Assembly: GCA_039916225.1 (NCBI GenBank)
Contig: JBDSLU010000078.1
Span: forward strand, 1 to 7,403
Length of the DNA stretch: 7,403 bases
Direction of reading: 5' to 3'
DNA from: JBDSLU01 sp039916225
GTDB lineage: Bacteria; Acidobacteriota; Vicinamibacteria; Vicinamibacterales; Vicinamibacteraceae
The position numbers and the translations under genes are program-made. Position 1 is the first letter of the stretch. Each line of letters opens with the position of its first letter. Shown one piece after another: positions 5,672-7,403 of the stretch. The notes below the pieces were generated by a model that searched no databases, was not told the origin of the DNA, and saw only the letters and a list, made by a program, of their open reading frames with translations.

Positions 5672-7403
5672 ATGCGTCCGAGCGCCTCCGTGCTCGCTGC
5701 CGCGCTCGCTCTGGCCGCGGCGGTGCCGCTCCACGCCGACGAGTGGAAGCTGATCGACGTCAAGACGAAGCTCGCCAACGACGGGCGCGCCACCGTCGTC
5801 GAGACCCACGACATCGTCTTCGAGACGACCGGCCGGAGCGTGTTCCACGACTTCGGTCGCGGAGCCGATCAGGATGTCCGCCTCACCGCCGTGACCCGGA
5901 TCGGGCCGGACCACGAGCCGCACCGGCTGAAGCTGGTCGAGACCGTGACCGGACCCGACGAGTACGCCTACTACCCCCGCGGCCATGCCTACGTCTCGAT
6001 TCCGCCGCTCGGTGAGCGCGTCGCCCTGCAGTACCGCTTCGAGTACGAACTGCTCGGGGCGGTGACGCCGTCGTGGGCGATCGCCGCCGGTCCCGGCTCG
6101 CGCGCCCCCGCCGAGCAGGAGCTGTTCTTTCCGTGGGAGCGGGCCGGCCACATCGTCGCCGACTGGCGGCGGGCGTGGCCGTCGCTGGCGACGCGCTACC
6201 GCTTCGACCACGATGTCCTGCTGCCCGATCGCGAAGGACCGGGTCACACGTTCCGCCAGATCGACTACCGCCTCGAGTACGACACGGCGTGGCGGGACAT
6301 CGCGCCGAAGACCGACATCGGCGAGCCGAGCCATGGCGCCTTTCGGACCGCCCGGATCTTCGACTATCTCGGCCCGGGGTTCCCGGCCCAGGCCACGACC
6401 GGACCGGCGGCGATGCGCCTCGCGTCGATGCTGGCCCTGCCGGTCATCGGAGTCCTCGGGTGGGGGCTCGTCGTCGTCGCGGCTCGAAGCCGCCGTGGTC
6501 CGCCGATCGATCGCACCTTCGTCGAGACGCGTTTCCTGGCCCGGTCGCCGGAAGAGATCGCCTACTTTCTCGACGACACGCCCCCGGCCGTCGCCGACAT
6601 CCTGGCCCGCCTCGCCGGCGAAGCGGCGATCGGCATCCGCGTCGATCGGCCGGCCGGACACACCTTCGACGGGGCGAACGACGAGGCGCCGATGCGGCTG
6701 CACATGCGCCGCGTCGCGGCGGACGCCAGCCTCACCGCGTTCGAGCGCGACGTCCTCGACGACATCTTCGGCAGCGCCCGCGAGCTGACCACCGAGTCGC
6801 ATCGGCAGCGCCACGCCGGCCGCGATTACCGGCCCGGCGACATCGTCGACCGGCGGGTCCACGACGCCAAGACGCTCAAGGCCGGCCGTTCGCTGGACTC
6901 GATGTCGCCCGGCTCGCGGTGGTCTCCGCCGCGAATCGGCCTGATGCTGCTGTTCGTCGGCGGGCTGATTGGCGTGTTCAAGAACATCGGCCCGCTGTTC
7001 GACGTCGCCCCGATCCTGGGCATCTGGGCGTTCTTCACCGTCGCCCTGGTCAACGCCTGGCCGACCGGCTGGTGGTATCCGGGCCGCCCGGTGCGCGGGC
7101 TGCTGGTCACGCTGGTGCTGCTCTACGCCATGCAGTTGACCGCGCTGCTGATCCCGAACCGGCCGCTGCCGGCCGAGGGCTGGGTGGCGTCGGCGATCGC
7201 CGTCGTGGCGGCCTACTTCCTCACCCTCGTGCGGGCGCGGATGCCCGGCGGCCACGACGGGGTCATCACCAACCTGCTGCGGATGCGGGCCTACGCCTAC
7301 GACGAGCTGCAGCGGCCGCGGCCGCAGCTCGACGATCGCTGGATCCCGCGTTTGCGCGCGCTCGGCCTCGGCCGCGCCATCGAGACGTGGCGGGCCCGCC
7401 ACC
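5672..7403 (+). CDS. DUF2207 membrane protein, C-terminus cut by the window end
   Basis: The frame is open for 577 codons to the window edge without a stop. The N-terminus is a signal peptide (residues 1-22, cleavage after LHA). An extracytoplasmic beta-rich domain follows, with the DUF2207 opening pattern: DVKTKLANDGRATVVETHDI, then FHDFGRG and a central YRFEYELLG. A first membrane span lies at about 253-275. A soluble stretch then carries FLARSPEEIAYFLDDTPPAV, typical of the family's cytoplasmic part, which begins with a 'P.E...L...PP' segment. Further hydrophobic spans lie near 422-437, 443-462, 476-495 and 504-521. The end seen here (PRPQLDDRWIPRLRALGLG) resembles the C-terminal soluble segment, so little is probably missing. 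The molecular function of DUF2207 proteins is not established. The start at 5672 is set by the signal peptide and by an in-frame stop just upstream; there is no clear ribosome binding site. Confidence 0.85.
   Translation, partial: MRPSASVLAAALALAAAVPLHADEWKLIDVKTKLANDGRATVVETHDIVFETTGRSVFHDFGRGADQDVRLTAVTRIGPDHEPHRLKLVETVTGPDEYAYYPRGHAYVSIPPLGERVALQYRFEYELLGAVTPSWAIAAGPGSRAPAEQELFFPWERAGHIVADWRRAWPSLATRYRFDHDVLLPDREGPGHTFRQIDYRLEYDTAWRDIAPKTDIGEPSHGAFRTARIFDYLGPGFPAQATTGPAAMRLASMLALPVIGVLGWGLVVVAARSRRGPPIDRTFVETRFLARSPEEIAYFLDDTPPAVADILARLAGEAAIGIRVDRPAGHTFDGANDEAPMRLHMRRVAADASLTAFERDVLDDIFGSARELTTESHRQRHAGRDYRPGDIVDRRVHDAKTLKAGRSLDSMSPGSRWSPPRIGLMLLFVGGLIGVFKNIGPLFDVAPILGIWAFFTVALVNAWPTGWWYPGRPVRGLLVTLVLLYAMQLTALLIPNRPLPAEGWVASAIAVVAAYFLTLVRARMPGGHDGVITNLLRMRAYAYDELQRPRPQLDDRWIPRLRALGLGRAIETWRARH

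Noticed and set aside
5552..7402. Minus-strand open frame continuing upstream of ada through the whole DUF2207 gene
   Set aside because: It is antisense to a clearly coding DUF2207 gene and composed of Arg/Gly/Asp/Val-rich low-complexity text; the recognisable Ada protein begins near 5551. Long antisense frames are common in GC-rich DNA.

Overview
The window is GC-rich DNA (roughly two-thirds G+C by eye) with bacterial-style compact genes. The set comprises a secreted DUF1080 protein with a PHP-like tail, a DUF2207 membrane protein, and an Ada regulator/methyltransferase beside ArfB, along with many Sec signal peptides. It fits a soil-type Gram-negative such as an Acidobacteriota (Vicinamibacteria-like) or a related phylum. 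That assignment is inference from protein style only; no rRNA or other phylogenetic marker is present.

Layout. (1) 30-1514 (+): exported two-domain protein, DUF1080 joined to a PHP-like domain. (2) 1515-2069: a 555-bp gap holding one copy of a structured repeat and then a hairpin-rich leader. (3) 2070-3104 (+): exported protein with an HEASH zinc-metallopeptidase motif. (4) 3105-3468: a 364-bp gap holding a second copy of the same repeat in inverted orientation. (5) 3469-5551 (-): three co-directional genes, read in the order ada, a small secreted OB-fold-like protein, arfB. (6) 5672 to the right edge (+): a DUF2207 membrane protein, divergent from ada and cut off by the window end.

The main discovery candidate is the pair of repeats at about 1524-1780 and 3234-3447. 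Each is bounded by inverted copies of a 17-bp motif, four copies in all and two of them identical. The two repeats match each other in opposite orientation along most of their length, including identical 16-bp and 13-bp blocks. Both contain a 9-bp central hairpin with a four-base loop at the same place. In that hairpin all six differing positions fall into three fully compensated base pairs, so the fold has been kept while the sequence changed. The repeats bracket the HEASH gene, and each begins 10-21 bp after the stop codon of the gene outside it. This looks like a folded DNA or RNA element family, possibly the ends of a cassette-like or MITE-bounded unit of about 1.9 kb carrying a secreted metallopeptidase. 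The sequence shows the repeats and the covariation directly; mobility is inference.

The other genes are more ordinary. ada encodes an alkylation-damage sensor and repair protein. arfB encodes a stalled-ribosome rescue hydrolase. The DUF1080 protein probably acts on polysaccharide or glycoside material outside the cytoplasm.
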